Both the position numbers and the translations under genes were made by a program. From NCBI GenBank assembly GCA_900547275.1, contig URGA01000040.1, positions 1 to 17,528 of the forward strand: a DNA stretch of 17,528 bases, in the 5' to 3' direction. Below are positions 8,801 through 14,423 of the stretch, piece by piece; the stretch's first letter is position 1; each line of letters opens with the position of its first letter. The notes under the pieces are model-generated. The model made no database searches and had not been told where the DNA came from. It worked only from the letters and a program-made list of their open reading frames with translations. This DNA comes from an uncultured Oscillospiraceae bacterium (GTDB taxonomy: Bacteria > Bacillota > Clostridia > Oscillospirales > Acutalibacteraceae).

Positions 8801-9417
8801 AGCCCGGTGAAATTTCCATTATCTGCGGCGAAGAGACAGTTTCAGACGGAAGCGCTCTTGTTGTTGATGAAAACTCATCAGTAACCCTCAGCGCTCAGTA
8901 TGCTGAAGGCGCAATGATCAAGTCGGCTGAATGGTCGTCGTCTGCCGCTGTAAACGTAACGGCACAGGCTGATGAAAACGGCAAATACGTTATTACAAAG
9001 ACATCTGCTGACGCCGCCGGTTCTCTTGCGGTAATGATAACTCTTACCGATGATTACGGAAGAACTTATACAAAGACTGTTGTAATTAAGATAGTTAACC
9101 AGAAGGTGAACATCTCCGAAATAGCCTTTACTTACAACGGCGAAGAGGTTACAGAGGTTAACTACGACTGCAACGGAATTTATACCGGAAAATCAATTCA
9201 GCTTGGTATAAATACTTATCCTGCAGAGGCTGATAAATACACTTCAATCCAGTGGACGTCTACCAGCTCAAATCTTCGGGTAGACCCGAATACAGGCGTT
9301 GTTTCAGCAAGTGGATTTATGCTTCAAAGCAGTTACACAACAACTATTACCTGCACCGTTACTCTTGAGGACGGTTCTACCGTATCAAATTCAATTCAGG
9401 TAACGTTCAGCAGATAA
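2821..9417 (+). CDS. Giant secreted Ig-like (Big2) and FIVAR-like repeat protein
   Basis: A 2198-residue exported protein. The signal peptide has the basic start MKHRSIKKR, a hydrophobic core and a likely cleavage after ALTALA near residue 32. Residues 40-400 look like two Ig-like units, each interrupted by a helix-rich insert (about 121-196 and 311-392). A clear Big2 domain spans about 410-498 (ITWSSSDESVAYVD), with further Ig-like domains to about 860. Helical FIVAR-like modules begin near 861, 1123, 1384, 1661 and 1923. The first four are each followed by an Ig-like domain and then a Big2 domain containing a DGGY/F/H motif. The fifth is followed by two Ig-like domains and the stop. No LPXTG motif, SLH, LysM, choline-binding repeat, C-terminal membrane helix or dockerin is visible, so attachment is unexplained. 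AGGAGG lies seven bases before ATG, and an exported LRR/dockerin gene follows after 26 bases. Such modules usually act as surface adhesins or spacers, sometimes binding sugars. An extracellular structural or adhesive role is inferred; no enzyme domain was recognised. Confidence 0.88.
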   Translation: MKHRSIKKRLLSVFLAVLMAVGTLTPALTALAGDVIDKYVVELFYEDGTIVPDTDEEGNEFKQYMKEGEELQLSYQFIDCELPDNGYVKWYSETPTLVDVNDEGLVKAFDSSKGAVIQSWIDNEVKTIPLVGSLLGTAFEKLLFNDTINVDTMDTEEIIAVIEAGFGSDSPLAKYFESYKGQLVDSLREYLDNINSNIHITMYDADGTVLADDYVSITVQKSDEIYADFLPNGTHITNKSNIETTVAKGSTCQLYAVTTPVRLHMGVVYSVKSSSIFTQGNVVATVDDSGLVTFKNTGTVTIIVSPDTKGFVDNLLKFVNYIYELDNTGTIDTGKVADILIKYVGIDMDRNVLAAILDVCFAVKDIVGDTADPIQLTATAATIIANIVMQFVYNDKITFTVVDGVPCTDFTIEGPDTVEEGTQIQLGITDAKPVAADTSDITWSSSDESVAYVDPKTGIVTGRDAGGSLGSLSQKTAVITATSAANNVQKSITITVTGRTGRYLSDAVISGKDYMNIGEEQDLSYTVYPSRVATADNLYITWGVVTGGTDEETYEYAWAQEPYDETVTDEATGEETVVHHDGTASDGIGKIDAKGHYTAVAGGTAKIAMKAVTGYYILNDKFYEISSVIAYMDIANGLPVSDINVSAADKIDGGTLSTTLTTKEVEINGETHYFATVKKPVGAVADGSGIKALATVLPEDATNKKVTWYVSNDDFELKNQDNSANTIDVKIKAAVEKTSSTELWCVSEDGEITSEKLTLCVTRNYATSNNIDQESISVTNGKTADATHTMTFADSFWSSDMYVCKDCSWYSSDEDIFTVENKGNDNSDAVITGVDVGTATLYCVSADGGILDTAEVTVYPDKEYLQEVVTLCENSVITRTDENKDLYKEFSKNLDYAYYVLYDEPLASQSTCDTYARKLLYSFYQLGGYVGLNGVSIVNKDGSDPGDFISCHVSTSTRYDRSSIDLDAAMNPEKAMYRSIQWTPSSDSISVDKNGICKPTSNSASWAVITVTAEDYMGTTHSDSVVVAFANYNVTGISLDTTSIQGGKVGETRTLKATLSPTGTLGVGKASIQDVVWTSSDEKVAAVDQSGKVTFNYGGDCVITATSCDGGYQATCTVNVVTNYDALQGQITTYKQLNLISTNYYPDTWEAFQKAIADSEALIAAQNSTQPEVDAMLEKLIAAYEGLEKYNLVNNIEIYLDGEAASEYYQYDLSLLSEGISYKNAKLDLNVRLYPNNANYATVEWISSTEDIVISEDGVASPASNKSCYGQITCIVTDHFGNQWKDQVWVSFAYYVVTGVKLSEQSISGAIGNTYQLTATIEPTGTLGIGKASIQDLLWVSSDENVATVDQNGLVTFTGTGATTVKAISYDGGFYGECSVSTSGDRNALKAAIEKYKDVDYRDYEYVYGMAFKTAYEEAVATMDDISKNQEAIDSAADKLNSAGEALAGHELVKVETIVVNWEGYKISSLKGRGTVSTETNALSIDMDAGGYGLLHYANSVVLNAAVYPGGADSTSITWSVDDTHSMKGEADGAKLTLTPSTTAGDSWAIVTATSTDSYGRTTTRTITVVMSWHTVTGVTLNTTSLNMKATDSPVTLGYSLSTTGDTDFTSVTWSSSDPAIVSVDSNGAVTPVDIGTATVTVRTFDGGHTASCTVTVTADYSVLEAKFAQYNTLIEEVQDNYVYTEESLAVLQAEVAKAKKMIDDYRSTQDEINAQVEALDNAYNSLVRYIIADGVSITTDTNAQNNVTEENPGYFRYTHSTTINGKTIQLAAKTSPEGGLYQSIEWSSSNSKITVDANGLCTNTSITPSYSVITCKITTVKGDTYSSTAYVSFARYGVTGVSFDSEEVHGSPGTSVKIEPNIQSDALIGSLAISDCTFSSDNEAVATVDESGNVTFVSKGTATITATSCDGGYTATIKAYTTSDFSALEAAISDAEKLNYTDYAYDYGMAFKEAYDAAVKVNETYTAEQSEIDAACANLTTTMEALQGHEFVQPGEISIICGEETVSDGSALVVDENSSVTLSAQYAEGAMIKSAEWSSSAAVNVTAQADENGKYVITKTSADAAGSLAVMITLTDDYGRTYTKTVVIKIVNQKVNISEIAFTYNGEEVTEVNYDCNGIYTGKSIQLGINTYPAEADKYTSIQWTSTSSNLRVDPNTGVVSASGFMLQSSYTTTITCTVTLEDGSTVSNSIQVTFSR
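6187..7800 (+). repeat. Higher-order protein repeat, copy 1 (residues about 1123-1660)
   Basis: This is one P-Q pair of the roughly 262-residue trio (FIVAR-like, Ig-like, Big2). The P-type FIVAR carries STQPEVDA at residue 1168 and the Q-type carries YGMAFK at 1408. Both have counterparts exactly 540 residues later. The repeat is in protein sequence; only short stretches of DNA are conserved. Confidence 0.65.
7801..9414 (+). repeat. Higher-order protein repeat, copy 2 (residues about 1661-2198)
   Basis: This is the second P-Q pair, with STQDEINA at residue 1708 and YGMAFK at 1948. The Ig-like domain after the second Q-type FIVAR has DDYGRTYTK, matching TDSYGRTTT of copy 1. Copy 2 lacks the final Big2 position and instead ends with another Ig-like domain (about 2096-2198) before the stop. 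Confidence 0.6.
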
Positions 9418-9443
9418 ACGGTAAAACGGAAAGGATTAGAAAA

Positions 9444-10769
9444 ATGCAGAAAAGAACAAAAAAATTAGTTGGCGTTCTGCTGGCACTTCTGATGATATCC
9501 GGCTGTTTTACCGGCGTAATCTCCGCTTATGCGGAGGAATCGGTTCCGATTGACGCCGCCCACTTCCCCGATGAGGGGTGGCGCCAAATCGTTGCCGAAT
9601 ATTACGACAAGGATGACAACAACGAGCTTTCGCCTGAGGAGCGCAGCGTTACAACAATGTCTATTACAGGCATGAAAGAAACGCTTCTGGGCGAAGATGT
9701 CCCTGTAAAAAGTATTGAGGGTATCGAGTATTTTACAGACCTTGAAACTCTGCGCTGCGGCGGAATCGGTCTTACTACTCTTGACGTGTCAAAGCTGACT
9801 AATCTTGTCCATCTGACTTGCCAGGGAAACGAACTCAAAGAACTGACAGTCCGCTATAATGTTATGCTTCAGGAACTCAACTGCGCAGACAACAATCTGT
9901 CGGAACTTTCCCTGACATATAATATCAACTTACAGCGGCTTCTCTGTGAAAACAACGATATTACATCGCTGGATACGTCAACACTTTCACACCTGGTCTA
10001 TCTTAAGTGCTCAAACAATAATATTTCATCGCTTAATTTAGCTTCCAACTCCCAGCTTCAGACGCTTATCTGCTCAAACAACCATATCAGCGCTCTGGAC
10101 CTGTCGGCTAATACCCAGCTTGCCGAAACGACTGCTTCCGCAATCGGTAACCAGACTATAACTGCTCAGGCTACCCAGTCAAACAACACGTTTTATGTTG
10201 CTGTTCCGCTGGCGGCAGATAGAATTGTTTATACAAATATGGAGTCATATTCTGACGGCCAGTTTGTGACTACGGATTACAGCCGTATGCTGGATGGCTT
10301 CGTTTATGATTATTCCACCGGCAACAGCAATTCGGAGCCTATCGACGTAACGGTTACCTGTGAAAAGGATTTTTATCAGGTTCGTTTTTATACCGACGAG
10401 AGCAAAACAACGCTTATCGCCGCTAACGCCGTTAACTCCGGCGAAACTGTTCAGGCGCCCGATTATAATCCGGGAGCGTGCATTTACGTTGAAGGCTGGA
10501 GCGATTCTCTGGAAAATATAACTGCCGATAAGGATGTTTACGCAATTTGCAAAGAAGAGCACCATTATGCAGTTACGGCGTTTTCAGATGACAACGTGGC
10601 AACGATTTCCTGCACAGGCGGATGCGGTTATTCGAGAACGGTTCGCTTCTTAGATTGCCTGAACGCAAAGACAGGCAGTGAAAATTATGAGCCGCTTCTG
10701 GATGTTAACTCAGACGGCTACATAAACGGCAGAGATTACGTACTGCTTTTGAGAGAGTTCAATAAGTAA
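9444..10769 (+). CDS. Secreted leucine-rich-repeat protein with EF-hand and dockerin-like C-terminus
   Basis: A 441-residue exported protein, the second gene of the unit. The N-terminus MQKRTKKLVG plus a hydrophobic core is a signal peptide. It holds both a lipobox-like ISGC (Cys21) and a type I-like site after AYA near residue 31, so lipoprotein versus free secretion is open. Residues 55-66 (DKDDNNELSPEE) form a canonical EF-hand loop. About 88-228 are leucine-rich repeats of about 21 residues with a conserved Cys (LHxL-C-NN pattern, e.g. LVYLKCSNNNISSLNLAS). About 313-368 resemble a Listeria-Bacteroides (Flg_new) repeat ending in the GW and ITADKDVYA signature. A short Cys-containing segment follows (CTGGCGYSRT). 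Residues 420-431 (DVNSDGYINGRD) form a dockerin-type calcium loop followed by YVLLLREF; only one of the usual two dockerin segments is clear. AAAGGA lies upstream of ATG. A protein-protein or calcium-dependent surface role is inferred. Confidence 0.87.
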   Translation: MQKRTKKLVGVLLALLMISGCFTGVISAYAEESVPIDAAHFPDEGWRQIVAEYYDKDDNNELSPEERSVTTMSITGMKETLLGEDVPVKSIEGIEYFTDLETLRCGGIGLTTLDVSKLTNLVHLTCQGNELKELTVRYNVMLQELNCADNNLSELSLTYNINLQRLLCENNDITSLDTSTLSHLVYLKCSNNNISSLNLASNSQLQTLICSNNHISALDLSANTQLAETTASAIGNQTITAQATQSNNTFYVAVPLAADRIVYTNMESYSDGQFVTTDYSRMLDGFVYDYSTGNSNSEPIDVTVTCEKDFYQVRFYTDESKTTLIAANAVNSGETVQAPDYNPGACIYVEGWSDSLENITADKDVYAICKEEHHYAVTAFSDDNVATISCTGGCGYSRTVRFLDCLNAKTGSENYEPLLDVNSDGYINGRDYVLLLREFNK

Positions 10770-10774
10770 AATAA

Positions 10775-10806
10775 AAACGGCTGAAGATATTTCAGCCGTT
10801 TCTTAT
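10775..10806 (+). terminator. Terminator after the secreted-protein unit
   Basis: Stem AAACGGCTGAA / TTCAGCCGTTT (11 bp, loop GATAT), beginning five bases after the stop codon. The T-rich tail is short and broken by one C. It closes the 2821-10769 transcription unit. Confidence 0.85.
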
Positions 10807-10841
10807 TCTTATAATGTTTTTATTTTTGAAAGGAGAATTAA

Positions 10842-11594
10842 ATGAACGAGCACAAATTTGACGGAAAAGGCGAAATTTATAAAAAATACCGTCCTGATTA
10901 TTCAGACGAGTTTATTGACTGGCTCTATTCTGCGGGCGGCTTTTCAGCCGAAAGCGTTGTTGCGGACATTGGCTCAGGCACAGGTATATTTACCCGCCGC
11001 CTGCTTGAAAAAGGCAGTACCGTCTTTGCTGTTGAACCCAATGCGGATATGCGCAAAATGGCTGAGAGCAGTCTTGAAAAATACAGCGGCTTCGTTTCTG
11101 TCTGCGGCAGCAGTGAGGCAATGGGTGTTGACAGTCAGAGCGTTGATTTTGTAACCGCCGCCCAGGCTTTCCATTGGTTTGACAGGGAAAAGTTTCTTAT
11201 CGAGTGCCGCCGCGTTCTCCGCCCCGGCGGAAAGGTTCTCCTTGTTTGGAACACAAAGGACGCCGCTTCGGATATTGTGAGGGAAAACGCTCGGATAAAC
11301 AGGCGTTTCTGCCCGTCTTTTAACGGCTTTTCGGGAGGAACTGATTTCAGCAGTGAAAATGAGTTTTCAGACTTTTTCTCAGGAGAATATATCTCAAAAC
11401 TTTTCAAAAACGATTTTGCCCTTAATAAAGAGGGCTTCGTTGGACGCTGTCTTTCTTCTTCCTATTCTCTTAAAGACGGGGACGAAGGCTTTTCGGACTA
11501 TGTCGCCGAACTGGAAAAACTTTTTGATAAATACAGCGTCAACGGAGTGGTTTTTATTCCGAATTTCACCTGCTGCTATATGGGAAGCGTTTGA
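10842..11594 (+). CDS. Class I SAM-dependent methyltransferase
   Basis: A 250-residue cytosolic methyltransferase of the Methyltransf_11/25 type. Motif I is VADIGSGTGIFT (about residues 40-51), the acidic end of strand 2 is VFAVEPNADM (61-70), AQAFHWFD (107-114) sits at the motif IV position, and RRVLRPGGKVLLVWN (123-137) is the post-motif III strand. The N-terminal KFDGKGEIYKKYRPDY is typical of small-molecule methyltransferases of this group. The C-terminal region ending in CYMGSV looks complete for the family. AGGAG at 10831-10835 is six bases before ATG. A TATAAT at 10810-10815 could be a -10 box, but its -35 falls in the preceding terminator and is poor. The substrate cannot be deduced, and the neighbours give no hint. 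Confidence 0.85.
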   Translation: MNEHKFDGKGEIYKKYRPDYSDEFIDWLYSAGGFSAESVVADIGSGTGIFTRRLLEKGSTVFAVEPNADMRKMAESSLEKYSGFVSVCGSSEAMGVDSQSVDFVTAAQAFHWFDREKFLIECRRVLRPGGKVLLVWNTKDAASDIVRENARINRRFCPSFNGFSGGTDFSSENEFSDFFSGEYISKLFKNDFALNKEGFVGRCLSSSYSLKDGDEGFSDYVAELEKLFDKYSVNGVVFIPNFTCCYMGSV

Positions 11595-11614
11595 TTTTAG
11601 CCGTAAATAAAAAT

Positions 11615-11652
11615 AACGCCGGGAGAAAAATTCTCTCGGCGTTTGTTTTTTT
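11615..11652. terminator. Shared bidirectional terminator between converging genes
   Basis: AACGCCGGGAGAA / TTCTCTCGGCGTT form a 13-bp stem with one G-T wobble and an AAA loop. A T run follows on the plus strand (TGTTTTTTT), and on the minus strand the hairpin is followed by ATTTTTATTT. It can therefore end both the methyltransferase transcript and the minus-strand glmU operon, whose last stop codon is at 11661. Confidence 0.85.
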
Positions 11653-11660
11653 ATGCCTTT

Positions 11661-11990
11661 TTAATCTGTCTTATTATCTGAGTTTTTCCATACGGGTTTA
11701 CACCACTGCTTTTTTTCGCAGTAAGGGCAGTAAAGTTTCTTTACGTTGCCGCCGTTAATCCCCGGTAAGACCTTTATCGGTTTTGCGGAAAAAACATGGG
11801 AACATTTTGTGCATTTCCAATCGAGGCACGTTAACTGAATAACTATAAGCGCGGCACATTCCGCCATCAAAACTCCAAAGCATATCCAAAAAAGCGTCAT
11901 TTGGGCAATGGCGCCGCAGATTATGAGACCGAACAGAGAGGCGATGAAAACAGCCGCCGCCAGCCCCATTAAAATTTTACGTTTTTTCAT
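11661..11990 (-). CDS. Small membrane protein with a split zinc ribbon
   Basis: A 109-residue protein I do not recognise by name. Two hydrophobic segments (about residues 7-29 and 31-53) look like a membrane hairpin. A cytosolic or external tail follows with two CxxC pairs (C60/C63 in CTKC and C88/C91 in CPYC), spaced as expected for a zinc ribbon binding one metal ion. The tail end is hydrophilic (KNSDNKTD). The start has no good Shine-Dalgarno sequence; ATG at codon 8 is an alternative. It lies 31 bases after the VanW gene on the same strand and before the shared terminator, so it is probably the last gene of the glmU operon and could depend on translation of its upstream neighbour. The function is unknown. 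Confidence 0.72.
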   Translation of the reverse strand: MKKRKILMGLAAAVFIASLFGLIICGAIAQMTLFWICFGVLMAECAALIVIQLTCLDWKCTKCSHVFSAKPIKVLPGINGGNVKKLYCPYCEKKQWCKPVWKNSDNKTD

Positions 11991-12021
11991 ATTTATTAAT
12001 TTTAGTTAGCCCAACGCGGCA

Positions 12022-12825
12022 TCAGCTGCTTTTCTTCGGTTTCTGGTATGTTGAGTAAGCGGTGTAGTTAACCTTGCCGTTGACGGTTCTTGTGAGAACA
12101 TACTGCTTGCCGGATTTCTTTATGCTGATTTTTACGTTGCCGACGTCTATATCCTTTTTGCCGTAAGCGGTGCAGGTAAGAGCGCCGTTTTGCGCCGTTA
12201 CTTTAAGCCTTATGTCTGTTGAAGAATCATTTTTGAACTGAAAGTCCGTGGTGTTCCACTGAACCGTTGCGTCGCCGCCTAATGGAACATAGCTTATTTC
12301 CAGCGAGTGGGGCGCTCTGCTTACAATCTTGAGGTTGGCTCTCAGTATGCATTCGTAAATGGTGGAGCTTACCTGGCAAACGCCGCCTCCCAGTCCGTCA
12401 ACAAATTCTCCGTCCTGAACGACTTTAGCCGTTTCGTAGCCTGCAAGCACAGTGCGCTTGCCCACCGTCTGGTTAAAACTGAATGTTTTGCCTTTCGGTA
12501 TAACAAGATTGTTCAGTTTCTTTATAGAAGCGTGGATATTTGCCGTTCTCGTTTCGTTTTTAGCGTCAAAATAAGAGGTGTATGTCGCCAGTTTGTAGGG
12601 GTAACTGCCGTCGCTGTCCCTCTTCAGCGCTTCGTAAATCGTGGATGTGTAGTTTTCTTTAAATGTTGTTTCCGTGTCTTCTGTCGTGGTTACCGTCGTT
12701 GTCTCCGTCGTGGTGGTCTTTGTGGGGGTTGTTTCCTCTTTCGCCGCCTCCTTGCTGTTAGTGCATGCGGCGAAAGCGGTAACTAATATGGCAACGCTGA
12801 GCAGAAGCGTCAGTGCTCTTTTCAT
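12022..12825 (-). CDS. VanW-family lipoprotein
   Basis: A 267-residue exported protein. The signal MKRALTLLLSVAILVTAFAAC has a lipobox-like FAAC ending at Cys21, suggesting lipid anchoring outside the membrane. Residues about 30-55 form a Thr/Glu-rich flexible linker. The VanW domain covers about 76-225, with KGKTFSFNQTVGKRT (111-125), the hallmark GGGVCQVSSTIYECI (146-160), APHSLEISYVPLGGDATV (171-188) and FQFKNDSSTDIRLKV (195-209). VanW proteins occur in some glycopeptide-resistance clusters and widely elsewhere in Firmicutes; their biochemical role is unsettled, and no other van gene is present here. AAGGAA precedes ATG. The gene starts 19 bases after the glmU stop codon, so the two are almost certainly co-transcribed, hinting at a cell-envelope role. 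Confidence 0.9.
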   Translation of the reverse strand: MKRALTLLLSVAILVTAFAACTNSKEAAKEETTPTKTTTTETTTVTTTEDTETTFKENYTSTIYEALKRDSDGSYPYKLATYTSYFDAKNETRTANIHASIKKLNNLVIPKGKTFSFNQTVGKRTVLAGYETAKVVQDGEFVDGLGGGVCQVSSTIYECILRANLKIVSRAPHSLEISYVPLGGDATVQWNTTDFQFKNDSSTDIRLKVTAQNGALTCTAYGKKDIDVGNVKISIKKSGKQYVLTRTVNGKVNYTAYSTYQKPKKSS

Positions 12826-12844
12826 TTTTATTCTATTCCTTAGA

Positions 12845-14218
12845 TTATTCCTTATATGGCTTTTTCTTTGTGACCCAGCCTTCCTTGTTTACCTGGCGTG
12901 CCCGTGCTATTGAAAGCGCGTCTCCCGGAATGTCGTCCGTAATAGTAGAGCCGGCGGCGATATAAGCCTTATCGCCGACTTCCACAGGCGCAATAAGGTT
13001 AGTGTTGCAGCCGATGAACGCGCCGTCGCCGATCTTGCAGCGGGACTTGTTTTTGCCGTCGTAATTTACTGTTACGGTGCCGCAGCCGAAGTTAACTTTT
13101 TCGCCAACATCGCTGTCGCCGATATAGGTAAGGTGGGCGCTTTTTGTTCCGCTTCCGATCTCGCTGTTTTTAACTTCAACGAAATCGCCGATGTGAACGC
13201 CGCTGTGGATAACGCTGCCGCCTCTTATCTGAACGAACGGGCCTGCGTCAGCTCCGTCCTCTACGGTTGAGTCTGTCAGTTTAACGTTGTCGAGTTTTAC
13301 GTTGTTGCCGATTTTTCCGTCAACAATGTATGAGTTGGGGCCAATGGTGCATCCTGCGCCGATAACCGTCTTGCCGAGGATTATGGTGTTTGGCAGTATT
13401 ACGGTTCCGTTGCCGATCTCAACGTCGGCGCCTATCATAACGCCGTCTGTGCAGGGAATGTCAACGCCGTTTACCATGTGGCGCTTGTTGATGTTCTTTC
13501 TCATGATATTGTTGAGAATGTTCAGCTGACAGCGGTCGTTGGCGCCAAGTACAACTTCGCTGTTTTCAACAACGTAAGCCCCCGCGTTTCTTCCTGCGCC
13601 CAGCAGGATAGCAAGGCTGTCGGTAAGGTAATATTCGTTCTGGGCGTTGTTGTTTGTTATTCTTTCGAGAGCGTAAAGCAGGTCGTTGCCGTTAAACCAG
13701 TAACAGCCGGCGTTGCTTTCGTTTATCTTCTTTTCTTCCGGAGTTGCGTCCTTGTGCTCAACAATGCAAAGGAGTTTTCCGTTTTCGTCTCTCTTTACGT
13801 GGCCGATACCCTCTGTGTCTTCAACGATGGCGCTGATGAGGGTAATAGCGTTTTTGTTTTCCTCGTGGTAGTCGTATGCCTTGTTTATTGTTTCGGCGTC
13901 CATAAGCGGGCCGTCGCCGTTGAGGATGAGGATTTTATCGTCGGCGTGGCGCTTAATAAAATCGGTGGCTGTCATAACAGCGTGGCCGGTGCCCAGCTGA
14001 GGCTCCTGCAAAGCTGTTTCAACACCTTCGGGAAGATAGGCTTCAACTTCCTGGTGGCGGTAGCCTGTAATAACGCAGACTGCTTCGCATCCCGCTTCTC
14101 TTACAGCTCGAAGCACATAACTAATCATCGGTTCAAAAAGCACGTTGCACATTACTTTGGGGCAGTCAGCTTTCATTCTTGTACCTTTACCGCCTGCAAG
14201 AATTATTGCACATTTCAT
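12845..14218 (-). CDS. glmU: Bifunctional N-acetylglucosamine-1-phosphate uridyltransferase / glucosamine-1-phosphate acetyltransferase
   Basis: Makes UDP-GlcNAc, the precursor of peptidoglycan, from glucosamine-1-phosphate, acetyl-CoA and UTP in the cytosol. The 457 residues match the usual length of about 455. The N-terminal uridyltransferase domain has LAGGKGTRM and the following PK (residues 7-22), QLGTGHA, and NGDGPLMDAE. The C-terminal left-handed beta-helix has repeated hexads such as IGNGTVILPNTIILG, the acetyltransferase region KSAHLTYIGDSDVGEKVNFG, and GTVTVNYDGKNKSRCKIGDG. I chose ATG at 14218 rather than ATG at 14224: GGAGGA (14226-14231) is seven bases from the former but only one base from the latter. 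It is the first gene of a minus-strand operon with the VanW lipoprotein and the zinc-ribbon protein. Confidence 0.96.
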   Translation of the reverse strand: MKCAIILAGGKGTRMKADCPKVMCNVLFEPMISYVLRAVREAGCEAVCVITGYRHQEVEAYLPEGVETALQEPQLGTGHAVMTATDFIKRHADDKILILNGDGPLMDAETINKAYDYHEENKNAITLISAIVEDTEGIGHVKRDENGKLLCIVEHKDATPEEKKINESNAGCYWFNGNDLLYALERITNNNAQNEYYLTDSLAILLGAGRNAGAYVVENSEVVLGANDRCQLNILNNIMRKNINKRHMVNGVDIPCTDGVMIGADVEIGNGTVILPNTIILGKTVIGAGCTIGPNSYIVDGKIGNNVKLDNVKLTDSTVEDGADAGPFVQIRGGSVIHSGVHIGDFVEVKNSEIGSGTKSAHLTYIGDSDVGEKVNFGCGTVTVNYDGKNKSRCKIGDGAFIGCNTNLIAPVEVGDKAYIAAGSTITDDIPGDALSIARARQVNKEGWVTKKKPYKE

Positions 14219-14256
14219 ATACATATCCTCCGTATATTAAAACTTTCACAAATACA

Positions 14257-14285
14257 ATTATGCACTAAATATCAGATTTTTTCAA
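14257..14285 (-). promoter_or_regulatory. glmU: Probable promoter of the glmU operon
   Basis: On the minus strand, TTGAAA (14280-14285) and CATAAT (14257-14262) are separated by 17 bases. Transcription would begin near 14250, about 30 bases before the glmU start. The -35 matches the consensus in five of six bases by eye. Confidence 0.6.
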
Positions 14286-14325
14286 TACAATTATCAATTA
14301 TTGGCTTAATTTTGGTAAAAAACAT

Positions 14326-14354
14326 TTGTATTTTAGTAGTTATTGTGGTATAAT
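14326..14354 (+). promoter_or_regulatory. ppdK: Probable promoter of ppdK
   Basis: TTGTAT (14326-14331), a 17-base spacer, and TATAAT (14349-14354) preceded by TG at 14346-14347, making an extended -10. The leader is about 60 bases. A second weaker -10 (TATACT, 14365-14370) lies just downstream. The site is back to back with the glmU promoter. Confidence 0.7.
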
Positions 14355-14423
14355 CCTATCGCATTATACTGTAATAGTATAAAAAATCTAAAACTTTGAA
14401 ACAAATTTAGGAGGTATTCCCCA

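Noticed and set aside
5401..9414. CRISPR-like or satellite DNA repeats in the large gene
   Set aside because: The periodicity is at the protein level in an intact open frame. DNA copies are diverged and there are no short identical repeats with unique spacers.
9400..9470. Frameshift that would fuse the giant protein to the downstream LRR/dockerin protein
   Set aside because: The downstream gene has its own ribosome site and signal peptide, and the giant protein ends with a complete Ig-like strand. Two separate genes explain the sequence.
12307..12786. Plus-strand open frame of 159 codons opposite the VanW gene
   Set aside because: Antisense to the conserved VanW domain and the Thr-rich linker. 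Its composition mirrors those codons and it has no ribosome site.
12022..12825. Vancomycin-resistance cluster
   Set aside because: Only a VanW-domain lipoprotein is present. There is no D-Ala-D-Lac or D-Ala-D-Ser ligase, VanX/Y or VanR/S gene, and VanW domains are common in susceptible Firmicutes.
13478..14353. Long plus-strand open frame (291 codons) opposite glmU
   Set aside because: It lies almost wholly antisense to a well-supported glmU, has no ribosome site, shows no recognisable domain, and its end runs through the glmU promoter and into the ppdK promoter. It is a by-product of glmU codon use.
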